From the NCBI GenBank assembly GCA_964457755.1, contig CAYWGC010000012.1, positions 9,707 through 73,706 of the forward strand: 64,000 nucleotides of DNA. The letters are read 5' to 3'. This stretch comes from Tharpella sp964457755. GTDB lineage: Bacteria; Desulfobacterota; Anaeroferrophillalia; Anaeroferrophillales; Tharpellaceae. Below are positions 43,735 to 52,997 of this stretch, piece by piece. The position numbers were made by a program, and so were the translations under genes. The notes below the pieces were generated by a model. That model saw nothing but the letters and a program-made list of their open reading frames with translations, was not told where the DNA came from and did no database searches. Positions within the stretch are counted from its first letter, which is position 1. The number at the start of each line of letters is the position of its first letter.

Positions 43735-44289
43735 ATGATAAAAACTCTGTCCCGGCACCTCTTCTGGGTGCCGGGACTACTTTTGCTCCAGTTATTCGGG
43801 CTAACTCAGGGCGCGACCGGTGCCGACAACTTATTAAAACAGGTTAGCAGGCCCCAACTTGTAGTCAGCGACTATTCGACAACCGAGGTGATTGCCAACC
43901 TCAAAGTTGAAGCCGGTGACAAGTTCACTATCCGCTACATCCATTCAGTTGACAAAACCCCGATCTTTGAAGAGTTTCGCCTCGACCAAAAACAGGGCCT
44001 GGTTCTTGAAAAAACCTGGTTTAAATTGTTCGGTGCCGGGCTCGGCCATTGGCAAGGACATGGAGATTTAAGCCAAAACGCAGATTGGATTACAATTGAT
44101 AATATCGAGCAGCCTTTAGGTAGTTTCATCCTGCGGATCGGCGCTCCAAGCGTCACGCACACTATTATTTATAGACAACAGAAAATCAACCTCTCCAAAC
44201 TTGCACCCGGAGTTCGAGCTTTAGTAGAGTTTAGAGATTTGCAAAATCCTGCCCCATCTAAATCTAAAACAAAAAGAAAAATAAAATAA
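43735..44289 (+). CDS. DUF1850 protein, TAXI-TRAP associated
   Basis: 184 residues with an N-terminal membrane/signal segment (HLFWVPGLLLLQLFGLTQG). The core has FTIRYIHSVDKTPIFEEFRLD and LFGAGLGHWQGHGDLSQNADW, the DUF1850 pattern. Members are found between TAXI receptor and TRAP permease genes, as here, but their part in transport is unknown. The ATG directly abuts the receptor stop codon. A lysine-rich tail (SKSKTKRKIK) ends the protein. Confidence 0.85.
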   Translation: MIKTLSRHLFWVPGLLLLQLFGLTQGATGADNLLKQVSRPQLVVSDYSTTEVIANLKVEAGDKFTIRYIHSVDKTPIFEEFRLDQKQGLVLEKTWFKLFGAGLGHWQGHGDLSQNADWITIDNIEQPLGSFILRIGAPSVTHTIIYRQQKINLSKLAPGVRALVEFRDLQNPAPSKSKTKRKIK

Positions 44290-44308
44290 TTTGCCCATTT
44301 TTCAGGAC

Positions 44309-44363
44309 CACGAAAAATCACGAAGGCACACGAAAGTAAAAAAATATTTCGTGATTTTTTGTG
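44309..44363. repeat. Inverted repeat between DUF1850 and TRAP permease genes
   Basis: CACGAAAAATCACGAA at 44309-44324 pairs with TTCGTGATTTTTTGTG at 44348-44363 with one mismatch around a 23-base loop that also carries CACGAAAG. It lies 8 bases upstream of the permease start and may limit its translation, or be a dispersed hairpin element. No ribosome site is visible between it and the ATG. Confidence 0.5.
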
Positions 44364-44370
44364 CTCTTTC

Positions 44371-46365
44371 ATGGCTAAAAACATTGAGACCAATTCACAT
44401 TATAATCCCACGAAAAAAAAACATCCCCCAGAAAAACTGGCAACTCCCTCTCAACCTCTGCCGACAGTGGGAAATAACGATCACATCGTTATTGAAGATG
44501 AGACTGCCAGCACCCAGCGCAACCTGCGCGGTTTTCTGGCCCTAAGCGTAACCACGGTCGCTATTGCTCTCTCCCTCTTTCAACTCTACACCGCCGGCAT
44601 CGCCCCATTGGCAGCTATCTACCAACGTTCGGTGCATATGGTTCTGATTCTGGTACTGGTTTTTTTCCTCTATCCACCAATCAAATTTGCCGCCCGTAAC
44701 CGCGTCGATATCTATCTGATTATAGACGGCCTACTGGTACTTCTAACTTTTGCCATCGGGGCCTATATCTGGCTTGAATTTGAAGCCATCGTCGAACGTC
44801 AGGGCGACTGGGTGACAACCGATGTCGTCATGGGAGTGATCGCTCTTTTTCTGGTCATGGAGGCGACCCGCCGGGTTATCGGCCTCTTCATGTCGGCAAT
44901 TGCTATTATATTTCTCCTCTTTACCTATTTCGGCCCCTGGATGCCTGATCTTCTGGCCCACAAAGGCTACAGCGTTGAGAGAATCGTTACAACCCTCTAC
45001 CTGACTACAGAAGGGATCTGGGGACTACCGACCGGGGTCGCGGCCACCTTTGTTTTCGTCTTTATCCTCTTCGGCGCTTTTCTGGAGCGCTCCGGCGGGG
45101 GCGACTTTTTTATCGATCTGGCCTACGCCTTAACCGGCCGCATGACTGGGGGGCCCGCCAAAACCGCAGTTTTAGCGAGCGGTTTCATGGGCTCGGTCTC
45201 GGGATCGGCAGTCGCTAATGTCGTAACCACCGGCTCTTTTACGATCCCAATGATGAAAAAAGTCGGCTACAAACCTCATGTCGCTGGTGCCATCGAGGCT
45301 GCGGCTTCGACCGGCGGCCAGATCATGCCGCCGATCATGGGAGCCGGCGCCTTCCTGATGGCCGAATTCACCAACACCTCATATCTCTATATCGTCAAGA
45401 TCGCGATCATTCCGGCCCTTCTTTATTACTTAAGTGTGCTCTTTTTCGTCCATTTTGAGGCCAAAAAGATGGGCTTAAAACCGATGCTGAAAGAAGATTT
45501 ACCTGACGTCAAAGAGACCTTAAAAAACGGCCTTCACTTTTTTCTCCCGGTCCTGATCCTGATCTACGTTCTTTTTAATAACTACAGCCCAATGATGGCT
45601 GGCTTTGTTGCGGTCATCTCGACTATCATTGCGGCCATGTTGCGACGTGCAACCCGCTTGAGTTTTAAAGATCTCTTAAGTGGTCTTGGAGCCGGCACCC
45701 GCAATGCGGTGATGGTTTCGGTCGCCTGCGGCTGCGCTGGAATCATCGTCGGCTGTGTCAGTTTGACCGGTTTAGGGCTTAAATTTTCGAGCCTCGTAGT
45801 TTCGCTTTCGGCCGGCAGCCCTTTTCTAGCCATCATCCTGATCGGTATAGCCTCGCTGGTCTTGGGTACCGGTCTACCGGTAACCGCCTCCTATATCGTT
45901 CTCGTGATTCTGGCAGGCCCCGCTTTAATGGATTTAGGCTTGCCGATTATCGTCGCCCACATGATCGTCTTCTGGTACAGCCAGGATGCTAACGTCACTC
46001 CTCCGGTCTCTTTAGCCTCGTTTGCCGGAGCCGGAATTGCCGGGGCTTCACCCATGAAAACCGGTTTTGCCTCCTGGAAGATCGCCAAAGGCCTCTACAT
46101 TATTCCGATTGTTATGGCCTACCGGCCGCTACTCGGTAACGGCACCACGACCGAGGTGATCATGACCACATTTTTCACAACCATCGGCCTGATCGCCTTC
46201 ACCAGTGCGATGGAGAGATTTCTTTTCCAGCGCCTCAATCTTATAGAGACTTTTCTCATGACGGCCGCCGCTCTGGCCCTTTTCTGGCCTAATTATGCTT
46301 TAAGTAGCGAAGGGGCGGTACTTTTGGCCGTGATGGCCGGACGCCAATGGATTAATCGTCAGTAG
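44371..46365 (+). CDS. TRAP transporter permease, fused 4TM-12TM
   Basis: About 664 residues. A hydrophilic N-terminus (about 1-50), then the small-subunit-like four-helix part (FLALSVTTVAIALSLFQLYT, HMVLILVLVFFLYPP) fused to the large DctM-like part: GVAATFVFVFILFGAFLERSGGGDFF, ASGFMGSVSGSAVANVVTTGSFTIP, GGQIMPPIMGAGAFLMAEF and GTGLPVTASYIVLVILAGPAL. The fusion is the rule for TAXI-type TRAP systems. It imports organic acids with Na+ or H+ symport; the substrate is unknown. ATG 44371 is the third-codon-level choice over ATG 44359; neither has a good ribosome site. The neighbouring receptor is frameshifted. Confidence 0.92.
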   Translation: MAKNIETNSHYNPTKKKHPPEKLATPSQPLPTVGNNDHIVIEDETASTQRNLRGFLALSVTTVAIALSLFQLYTAGIAPLAAIYQRSVHMVLILVLVFFLYPPIKFAARNRVDIYLIIDGLLVLLTFAIGAYIWLEFEAIVERQGDWVTTDVVMGVIALFLVMEATRRVIGLFMSAIAIIFLLFTYFGPWMPDLLAHKGYSVERIVTTLYLTTEGIWGLPTGVAATFVFVFILFGAFLERSGGGDFFIDLAYALTGRMTGGPAKTAVLASGFMGSVSGSAVANVVTTGSFTIPMMKKVGYKPHVAGAIEAAASTGGQIMPPIMGAGAFLMAEFTNTSYLYIVKIAIIPALLYYLSVLFFVHFEAKKMGLKPMLKEDLPDVKETLKNGLHFFLPVLILIYVLFNNYSPMMAGFVAVISTIIAAMLRRATRLSFKDLLSGLGAGTRNAVMVSVACGCAGIIVGCVSLTGLGLKFSSLVVSLSAGSPFLAIILIGIASLVLGTGLPVTASYIVLVILAGPALMDLGLPIIVAHMIVFWYSQDANVTPPVSLASFAGAGIAGASPMKTGFASWKIAKGLYIIPIVMAYRPLLGNGTTTEVIMTTFFTTIGLIAFTSAMERFLFQRLNLIETFLMTAAALALFWPNYALSSEGAVLLAVMAGRQWINRQ

Positions 46366-46383
46366 AAAGTAGAAAGTAGAAAG
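46363..46383 (+). repeat. Three tandem copies of TAGAAAG
   Basis: Three exact heptamers from 46363 to 46383, starting with the TRAP permease stop codon and ending just before the next ATG (46386). The last AAAG/AGAG may serve as a weak ribosome site. Confidence 0.8.
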
Positions 46384-46385
46384 AG

Positions 46386-47492
46386 ATGGAGAGATTTGAG
46401 GTTACCATTATCGGAGCCGGCATCGTCGGCCGGGCTCTGGCCGCCCGGCTGGCTCCAAAGCTGGGCTCTGAACTTCTTATAGTTGAGCAACACGACGGCT
46501 TCGGTCAAGAGACCAGCAGCCGTAACAGCGAGGTCATCCACGCCGGTATCTACTACCCCAAAGACTCCCTTAAAGCCCGTTTATGTATTGAAGGATGCAG
46601 GCAAATATATGAGCTTTGCCAGGTTCATAAAATCGCCCACCAGCGCTTGGGTAAGCTCATTATCACAACCTCCAGCGATGAAGAGGAGTATCTTACCGAT
46701 CTGCTCGAACGCGGCCAAGAAAATGGGGTTGAGGGACTTAAAATATTGAGCTCCGGCGAAAGCCGAGTTCTGGAACCCCAAGTCAAGGCCCATGCCGCTC
46801 TCCTCTCACCGAATACCGGCATCGTCGATTCCCATAATCTGATACGACTTTTCTACCAGCAGGCCAAAGCGGCGCAAACTACCATCGCTTTTAATAGCAA
46901 AATTACGGAGATCACTTCGACAGCCACCGGTTTTCTTTTAGATTGCGATACTTACGGTACTGAAAACTTTAGCTTCTCATCGAACCTTGTCATTAACTGC
47001 ACCGGCCTTGGCGCAGCGCAGTTAAGCCGTTCGGCAAAGATCCCAACCCCTACCATCCACTACGCCAAAGGCTCCTATTTCAGCTACAACGGCAAATCTC
47101 CATTAAACCACTTAGTCTATCCCGCGCCCCCGGTCGGCGGTCACGGTCTCGGCATCCACGCCACCCTGGATTTCGGCGGTCGTTTACGTTTCGGCCCCGA
47201 TCTTGAATATTGTGATGAACCCGATTTCCGGGTTGATGAAACCAAGCAAACCAAATTTGCGACCGCAATTAAGCGTTACCTGCCCTCTCTTGACATCTCC
47301 CGACTCTCACCCGATATGGCCGGTATCCGCACCCGCCTCCAGGGCCCGAACGATGCTTTTTGTGACTTCATTATCCGTGAAGAGATCAACGCTGGAGCTC
47401 CCGGCTTCATCAATCTTCTCGGTATCGAATCACCCGGCCTGACCGCCGCCCCGGCAATTGCTGATGAAATAGCCGCCCGTCTTGATCTTTGA
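46386..47492 (+). CDS. FAD-dependent oxidoreductase, L-2-hydroxyglutarate oxidase-like
   Basis: 368 residues. FAD-binding FEVTIIGAGIVGRALAARLAPK at the start, then VEQHDGFGQETSSRNSEVIHAGIYYPKDSLKARLCIEG, the hallmark of LhgO/L2HGDH and related DAO-type oxidases. HYAKGSYFSY and the C-terminal PGFINLLGIESPGLTAAPAIADEIAARL complete it. LhgO oxidises L-2-hydroxyglutarate to 2-oxoglutarate. Placed right after a TRAP permease, it may process the imported acid, but that is inference. The gene follows the permease by 20 bases. Confidence 0.85.
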   Translation: MERFEVTIIGAGIVGRALAARLAPKLGSELLIVEQHDGFGQETSSRNSEVIHAGIYYPKDSLKARLCIEGCRQIYELCQVHKIAHQRLGKLIITTSSDEEEYLTDLLERGQENGVEGLKILSSGESRVLEPQVKAHAALLSPNTGIVDSHNLIRLFYQQAKAAQTTIAFNSKITEITSTATGFLLDCDTYGTENFSFSSNLVINCTGLGAAQLSRSAKIPTPTIHYAKGSYFSYNGKSPLNHLVYPAPPVGGHGLGIHATLDFGGRLRFGPDLEYCDEPDFRVDETKQTKFATAIKRYLPSLDISRLSPDMAGIRTRLQGPNDAFCDFIIREEINAGAPGFINLLGIESPGLTAAPAIADEIAARLDL

Positions 47493-47512
47493 CAAAAGCC
47501 ACCCATGTTTCC

Positions 47513-49294
47513 TCACTCAGTTACCGTCACCTGAATATTGCTTTCATCAAAACCGCAGTTATCTTTAACCCGAACGCGAACCGGGTAGACCCCGGCCACC
47601 CGGTAAGTATATACCAATTCGTACTCAACACCGTATTCCATAAACACTTCACGGGTGGTACCATCACCCATGAAGAACTTATACGTATACGGCGGCTTTG
47701 ATTCAAAGCCGGGTTTTATCTTGACCTTAAAAGTGGACGGCCGATCCACCCTGGACTCTTCGGAACCGATGAATGCAACAATTGTAAGGGTTGCCGGAAT
47801 GATTTCAATTTCGCTTGTAATTTGCACCGTCGCCCCATCCCTGTCTTTAACGGTCACATATACGACATAATTACCACTTTTACTATAAGTATGATTTGCA
47901 TCAACAATCTTGAACAAATCAGAAAAATTTTCTTCTAAAGACATTTTAGTAATCGGAGTCCCGTCCCCCCAGTTGAATTCAAGACTTAAAGGAGTACGAT
48001 CATTGTCCCAACAACGAATGCGCCACAATCCCCTTTCTCCCGTTTTCATACTACTTGTAGCCCATGAAATATCTGCCTGCAATTTTGTTATTGAAATATA
48101 CAACATCCCACCATCACTTCTCTTTTCACCCTCAAAATCTGTAACTTCCACCTCAACCTCGATGTACCTCACTGAATCATCAAAAGGCCCGACTTCATAC
48201 CCACAAATTTTCTTATCACATTTCACAGGGGAAGGTAGTTGTTGTAGTTTTCCATCGATCCAAAATCTCCATTGATAGGTGTATGGTGCAACTCCGCCGA
48301 CAACTTCAACTATCGCTTTTTTCGACTCCCCAAGCCTGATTTTTTCGGGAAGCTCTTTCCAGGCAACCTGAAAAGACACCGCCGCCGGCTTAATAGCAAC
48401 CCTTTTAGTGTAGGTACACATTACGTCGTCACCGGTTCGAGGCTGGACACGCCAGGTGATTTCGGCCTGTTTTACAGAGCTCTCCGGGATTGTCCAGTAG
48501 AGGAGATAGTGCCCCCGGCTCGGGTTAGAAGCGACGCCATGCATTTCCCCATCAATTTCAATATCAACCCGGCCAATACGCTCCACCGCTCCATGGACTC
48601 TAAGCTCAATAGTTACCCTCTCACCGGCTTGAAGTAGCGCTCCGGAAACTGCTGGATTGTTAACCCCATACCAGAAGTGGCAGGCACCTTTTGCCAGAGC
48701 CGGCTGAATCGCAACCGACCTTGAATAGGAAGCCAGTACCTTATTGCCGGTTCGCGTCATGACCCGACTGATAATCTTGACCTTTTCTCTGGACGTTTTT
48801 AGGATATCCCAATCGAAGATATAGTGTCCCCGATCCGGGTTCTTGGCAACGCCGCGACCCTTCCCATCAATTTCGATCTCAACCCTACCAATACATTCCA
48901 GTGATCCCTCAAGTTTTAGTTCAATAATTGCCCTTTCCCCGGCCACTAGCCCCCACGCGGGCTGCGCCCACGAGTATACCATTAGCCCTCTCCGAGATTG
49001 AAGGGAAAAAGACTCTGTTGCCACTCCCGGTTGAGTTGTAATGCCGCCAGCCGACGGCGGCGGAAAGGGTGCAGGAGTGGTTGTGAAAGGAACCGTCCTG
49101 GAAGGGGAGGAAGTTCCGGTCTCTCCTCCACCAACCACAGTTTGCCAGGACGATTCCGAAGAACCTACCGGCCCCATAAAAAAGCCCAAGACAAAACATA
49201 AAATCAACAAAAAAAATAATACAACTTTGAGAAAAAATGCCGTAAAGCTGACACTTGAAACAGTAATTATCCTTTGAAAATAGTTAAAGCCCAT
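47513..49294 (-). CDS. Surface protein with internal duplication and PKD-like domains
   Basis: 593 residues. A membrane anchor or uncleaved signal (about residues 18-44, FTAFFLKVVLFFLLILCFVLGFF) is followed by a Pro/Thr/Ser-rich linker. Two copies of a ~100-residue repeat follow: IGRVEIEIDGKGRGVAKNP...RGHYIFDW and IGRVDIEIDGEMHGVASNP...RGHYLLYW. Then three PKD-like domains: GVAPYTYQWRFWIDG, LEFNWGDGTPITK...HTYSKSGNYVVYVTVKD and YTYKFFMGDGTTRE...YTYRVAGVYPVRVRVKD. PKD domains occur on secreted adhesion or polymer-binding proteins. The repeat family is not recognised. It is convergent with the LhgO-like gene. Confidence 0.75.
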   Translation of the reverse strand: MGFNYFQRIITVSSVSFTAFFLKVVLFFLLILCFVLGFFMGPVGSSESSWQTVVGGGETGTSSPSRTVPFTTTPAPFPPPSAGGITTQPGVATESFSLQSRRGLMVYSWAQPAWGLVAGERAIIELKLEGSLECIGRVEIEIDGKGRGVAKNPDRGHYIFDWDILKTSREKVKIISRVMTRTGNKVLASYSRSVAIQPALAKGACHFWYGVNNPAVSGALLQAGERVTIELRVHGAVERIGRVDIEIDGEMHGVASNPSRGHYLLYWTIPESSVKQAEITWRVQPRTGDDVMCTYTKRVAIKPAAVSFQVAWKELPEKIRLGESKKAIVEVVGGVAPYTYQWRFWIDGKLQQLPSPVKCDKKICGYEVGPFDDSVRYIEVEVEVTDFEGEKRSDGGMLYISITKLQADISWATSSMKTGERGLWRIRCWDNDRTPLSLEFNWGDGTPITKMSLEENFSDLFKIVDANHTYSKSGNYVVYVTVKDRDGATVQITSEIEIIPATLTIVAFIGSEESRVDRPSTFKVKIKPGFESKPPYTYKFFMGDGTTREVFMEYGVEYELVYTYRVAGVYPVRVRVKDNCGFDESNIQVTVTE

Positions 49295-49608
49295 TTTACC
49301 TTGCCCTTTAAAAAACTATTGCTAACTCTCAGACCAACAAAAACATAGCTTTTACCAAAACCACTTTTTATGCTTCAGCCAAAAGTCTAAGAATGGCTAA
49401 ACAAGAAACCACATTACCAGATAAATACTGAGAGTATAACAGATAACCAAGACAAAATAAAGTAACTCTAAAAACAAACTCACTCCGCCAAAGTTATTCC
49501 CTCTCCCACCCTTGACAGCAAGAGATTTATCACTACCTTAACATATAGTCGGAAAGCTCGGGTAAACACCAGCATGTCCGCTTCAATAATATCAAGGAGG
49601 AGTCTCTT
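49295..49608. other. Spacer upstream of clpB
   Basis: About 314 bases between two divergent genes, PKD-like and clpB. CTTGACAGCAAG around 49511 partly recalls a -35/heat-shock-type sequence but no matching -10 lies at the right distance. No CIRCE element was found. A GGAGGAG-type ribosome site (AAGGAGGAGTCTCTT) precedes clpB. Confidence 0.3.
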
Positions 49609-52212
49609 ATGGATACCAGCAAATTCACCCAAAAAACCCAGGAAGCGGTAGCTGCGGCTCAAGATCAGGCTTTACGGCGTCACCACCAACAGATCGAGGC
49701 CGAACATCTGGCCCTGGCTCTGATTCAGCAACCGGAAGGTTTGATTCCCCGCCTGTTCGAAAAGATCGGCATTGCCCCGGCAGCCGTGGAACAGGCTCTC
49801 GAGGAACAGTTGGCCAAGATACCCGCCGTAACTGGGACTGGTGGCGGCCAGCTCTATATGAGCCCACGTCTGGGCCAGTTTTTTGTCAAGGCTCAGGATG
49901 AGGCCCAACAGTTCAAGGATGAGTATGTCAGCGTTGAACATCTGCTGCTAGCAATAGTTTCAGATAACAAAGACCCTTTGGCTTTACTTTTAAAAGACTT
50001 CGGCATAAACCGGGAAAAGTTGCTCTCGGTCTTGACCGAGGTTCGCGGCCACCAGCGCGTCACCTCGCAAAACCCGGAGGAGACCTACCAGGCCCTGGAA
50101 AAATACGGCATTGACTTGACCAAGGCGGCAGCCCAGGATAAACTTGACCCGGTTATCGGTCGCGATGATGAAATTCGTCGGGTAATTCAGGTACTTTCCC
50201 GCCGGACCAAGAATAATCCTGTCTTAATCGGAGAACCCGGCGTCGGCAAAACCGCCATCGTCGAAGGTCTGGCCCAGCGCATCTTTATCCAGGATGTCCC
50301 CGAAAGCTTAAAAAACAAACGCCTGATCTCGCTCGATATGGGGTCCTTGATTGCCGGCGCCAAATTTCGCGGCGAATTTGAAGAGCGTTTGAAAGCTGTT
50401 CTCAAGGAGGTCAAAGAGGCCCAAGGCAAGGTTATCCTCTTTATCGATGAACTCCATACCGTCGTCGGTGCCGGCAAAACCGAAGGTTCAATGGATGCCG
50501 GCAACCTCTTAAAGCCGATGCTGGCCCGCGGCGAACTCCACTGTGTCGGCGCCACCACCTTAAATGAATATCGCCTCTATATAGAAAAAGATGCAGCTTT
50601 GGAGCGCCGCTTTCAGCCAGTCCTAGTCGACCAGCCCACGGTTAATGATACGATCTCGATTTTGCGGGGCTTAAAAGAGCGTTACGAGGTCCACCACGGC
50701 ATTCAGATTAAGGATACCGCCCTGGTGGCGGCCGCAGTCCTCTCAAACCGTTATATCAGCGACCGTTTTCTCCCCGACAAAGCGATCGACTTAGTCGATG
50801 AGGCGGGAGCCCGGCTCCGCACCGAGATCGACAGTATGCCAAGCGAGCTTGACGAGGTCACCCGCAGAATTATGCAACTTGAGATCGAGCGTGAAGCCTT
50901 AAAAAAAGAACGCGACAAAGCTTCCCGTCAGCACCTCGAAAAACTCGAAAAAGAGCTCGCCGACTGGCAGACAAAAAGTAAAACGCTAACCGCCCGCTGG
51001 CAACTTGAGAAAGAGCAGATCGCTAAACTTCGCGAAATTGGCAAGGATATCGAAGCCATCAAACTCGAGATTGAAAAAGCTGAACGTGACTACGACCTCA
51101 ATAAAGCGGCCGAGCTTAAATATGACCGCCTGACCAAACTTGAAAAAGAGCGTGAAACGGCTCAACAATCGATCACTGAAAGCCAGGCCGATGGCGGCAG
51201 TCTCTTGAAAGAGGTCGTCGATGAAGAGGATATCGCCACCATCATCAGCCGCTGGACCTCAATCCCGATCAGCAAACTCCTCCAGGGCGAACGTGATAAA
51301 CTGATCCATTTGAACAAGCATCTCCATCAACGAGTTATCGGCCAGGAAAACGCGGTCCAGGCGGTAGCCGATGCCGTAGTTAGGGCCCGGGCCGGAATCA
51401 ACGACCCGCAATGCCCCTTGGGCAGCTTTATTTTCTTAGGGCCGAGTGGGGTCGGCAAGACCGAACTCGCCCGAGCTCTGGCTGAATTTCTCTTTGACGA
51501 CGAAAACAACATGACCCGCATCGACATGTCAGAATATATGGAAAAACATGCGGTCTCCCGCCTGATCGGAGCGCCCCCCGGCTATATCGGTTATGACGAA
51601 GGCGGCCAACTTACTGAAGCAGTACGCCGAAAACCCTATTCGGTCATTCTCTTCGATGAAATCGAAAAGGCGCACCATGATGTTTTCAATATCCTCTTAC
51701 AGGTTTTAGATGACGGCCGCCTGACCGACTCTCACGGCCGCCTGGTTGATTTTAAAAATACCGTAATCATCATGACCTCCAATATCGGCAGCCACCATAT
51801 CCTAGAAAACCTACAGGAAGAGGAGTCGGAAGACAGCTTTAAAGCAATGCGCGAAACCGTATTGACCACCCTCAAGGCCCAATTTAGGCCGGAATTTCTC
51901 AACCGGGTCGATGATATCATCGTTTTTCATGCCTTAAAACGCAGCGATCTCGAAAAAATTGTCACTATCCAACTAACTTTTCTGGAAAAACGTCTGGCCG
52001 AAAAGGAGATCAAAATCGAACTTAATCCCAGCGCTATTACCTTCATCGCCGAAACCGGCTACGACCCGACCTATGGTGCAAGACCCTTAAAAAGAGCCCT
52101 GAAAAACTATCTGGAAACACCGTTGGCTTATGAGATTATGGCGGGTAAGATAAAAGAGGGGGATGTCGTAAAAGTTAATCTTGAAGGGGATAAACTTGGG
52201 TTCACGGTTTAG
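49609..52212 (+). CDS. clpB: ATP-dependent chaperone ClpB
   Basis: Disaggregase that works with DnaK to dissolve protein aggregates. 867 residues, usual length. Clp N-terminal repeats (KFTQKTQEAVAAAQDQAL, YVSVEHLLLAIV), AAA-1 with Walker A GEPGVGKT at 208-215, the coiled-coil M domain (about 405-530, EIEREALKKERDKASRQHLEK) that separates ClpB from ClpA/ClpC, and AAA-2 with GPSGVGKT at 611-618 followed by the EYMEKHAVSRLIGAPPGYIGYDEGGQLTEAVRRKPY region and D2-small domain. ATG has AAGGAGGAG upstream. Confidence 0.98.
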   Translation: MDTSKFTQKTQEAVAAAQDQALRRHHQQIEAEHLALALIQQPEGLIPRLFEKIGIAPAAVEQALEEQLAKIPAVTGTGGGQLYMSPRLGQFFVKAQDEAQQFKDEYVSVEHLLLAIVSDNKDPLALLLKDFGINREKLLSVLTEVRGHQRVTSQNPEETYQALEKYGIDLTKAAAQDKLDPVIGRDDEIRRVIQVLSRRTKNNPVLIGEPGVGKTAIVEGLAQRIFIQDVPESLKNKRLISLDMGSLIAGAKFRGEFEERLKAVLKEVKEAQGKVILFIDELHTVVGAGKTEGSMDAGNLLKPMLARGELHCVGATTLNEYRLYIEKDAALERRFQPVLVDQPTVNDTISILRGLKERYEVHHGIQIKDTALVAAAVLSNRYISDRFLPDKAIDLVDEAGARLRTEIDSMPSELDEVTRRIMQLEIEREALKKERDKASRQHLEKLEKELADWQTKSKTLTARWQLEKEQIAKLREIGKDIEAIKLEIEKAERDYDLNKAAELKYDRLTKLEKERETAQQSITESQADGGSLLKEVVDEEDIATIISRWTSIPISKLLQGERDKLIHLNKHLHQRVIGQENAVQAVADAVVRARAGINDPQCPLGSFIFLGPSGVGKTELARALAEFLFDDENNMTRIDMSEYMEKHAVSRLIGAPPGYIGYDEGGQLTEAVRRKPYSVILFDEIEKAHHDVFNILLQVLDDGRLTDSHGRLVDFKNTVIIMTSNIGSHHILENLQEEESEDSFKAMRETVLTTLKAQFRPEFLNRVDDIIVFHALKRSDLEKIVTIQLTFLEKRLAEKEIKIELNPSAITFIAETGYDPTYGARPLKRALKNYLETPLAYEIMAGKIKEGDVVKVNLEGDKLGFTV

Positions 52213-52232
52213 CTGAGCATTCCTGCAAAATC

Positions 52233-52997
52233 TCAACTGCGCAAGTTATAGCCTCTTTTGAGCAACCATAGTGCCCAAAAAGAGCTCAAAATAAAAAAAC
52301 CGGCACCCACGCAAAGACTGATAAACACTGAGACTTCAGAAACACCAAGACAGGTATAGCGAAAACCATCGACGAAATAGAAAAATGGGTTGTAACGGGA
52401 GGCCTGTTGCCAGAAAATCGGCAGATCTGAGATTGAAAAAAAGACCCCACTCAAAAAAGAGAAGGGGACGATGACAAAATTTTGAAAAGCCGAGATATGA
52501 TCCCATTTATCGGCTATGATCGCCGAAACCAAACCTAATGCACCGAGCGAACCACAGCAAAAGAAAGCCAGAACCAGAGCATATAAAGGATGGCGCAAAG
52601 GCACTATAGCAAAGAAACAGGCTGCCAGCCAAACCCCAACCCCAACCAGAACCCCACGCACTACAGAGGCCCCGACAAAAGCGAGATAGAATTCAAAGTC
52701 GGAGATCGGGGCCAGCAGAATAAAGACTACATTACCGTTCATCCGGGCTTGGAAAAGACTTGATGAACTGTTAGCGAAAGCGTTCTGCAACATTGCCATA
52801 ACCATCAGACCGGGAATCAAAAAGGTCAAGTAGTTGACCCCCGGAAGCATCTCCCGACTGCTGGAGATAACCGAAGAGAAGATCAATAGATATAAAAGTA
52901 CGGTGATCACTGGGGTTAAAATCGTCTGGATCGAAACTTTCAGAAAACGCCAGACCTCCCGGGCAAAGAGAATATAGAGACCGTAAAAATTAAACAT
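52233..52997 (-). CDS. ABC-2 type transporter permease
   Basis: 254 residues with six membrane segments and the ABC-2 signature near the end (FVIVPFSFLSGVFFSISDLPIFWQQASRYNPFFYFVDGFR). FYGLYILFAREVWRFLKV opens the protein. It resembles permeases of the NodJ/DrrB/YadH type. It overlaps the ATP-binding gene by 8 bases and the two form one export system; substrate unknown. Confidence 0.9.
   Translation of the reverse strand: MFNFYGLYILFAREVWRFLKVSIQTILTPVITVLLYLLIFSSVISSSREMLPGVNYLTFLIPGLMVMAMLQNAFANSSSSLFQARMNGNVVFILLAPISDFEFYLAFVGASVVRGVLVGVGVWLAACFFAIVPLRHPLYALVLAFFCCGSLGALGLVSAIIADKWDHISAFQNFVIVPFSFLSGVFFSISDLPIFWQQASRYNPFFYFVDGFRYTCLGVSEVSVFISLCVGAGFFILSSFWALWLLKRGYNLRS

Noticed and set aside
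49500..49560. Heat-shock promoter or CIRCE element for clpB
   Set aside because: Only a partial -35-like sequence; no -10 at the right distance and no CIRCE repeat.
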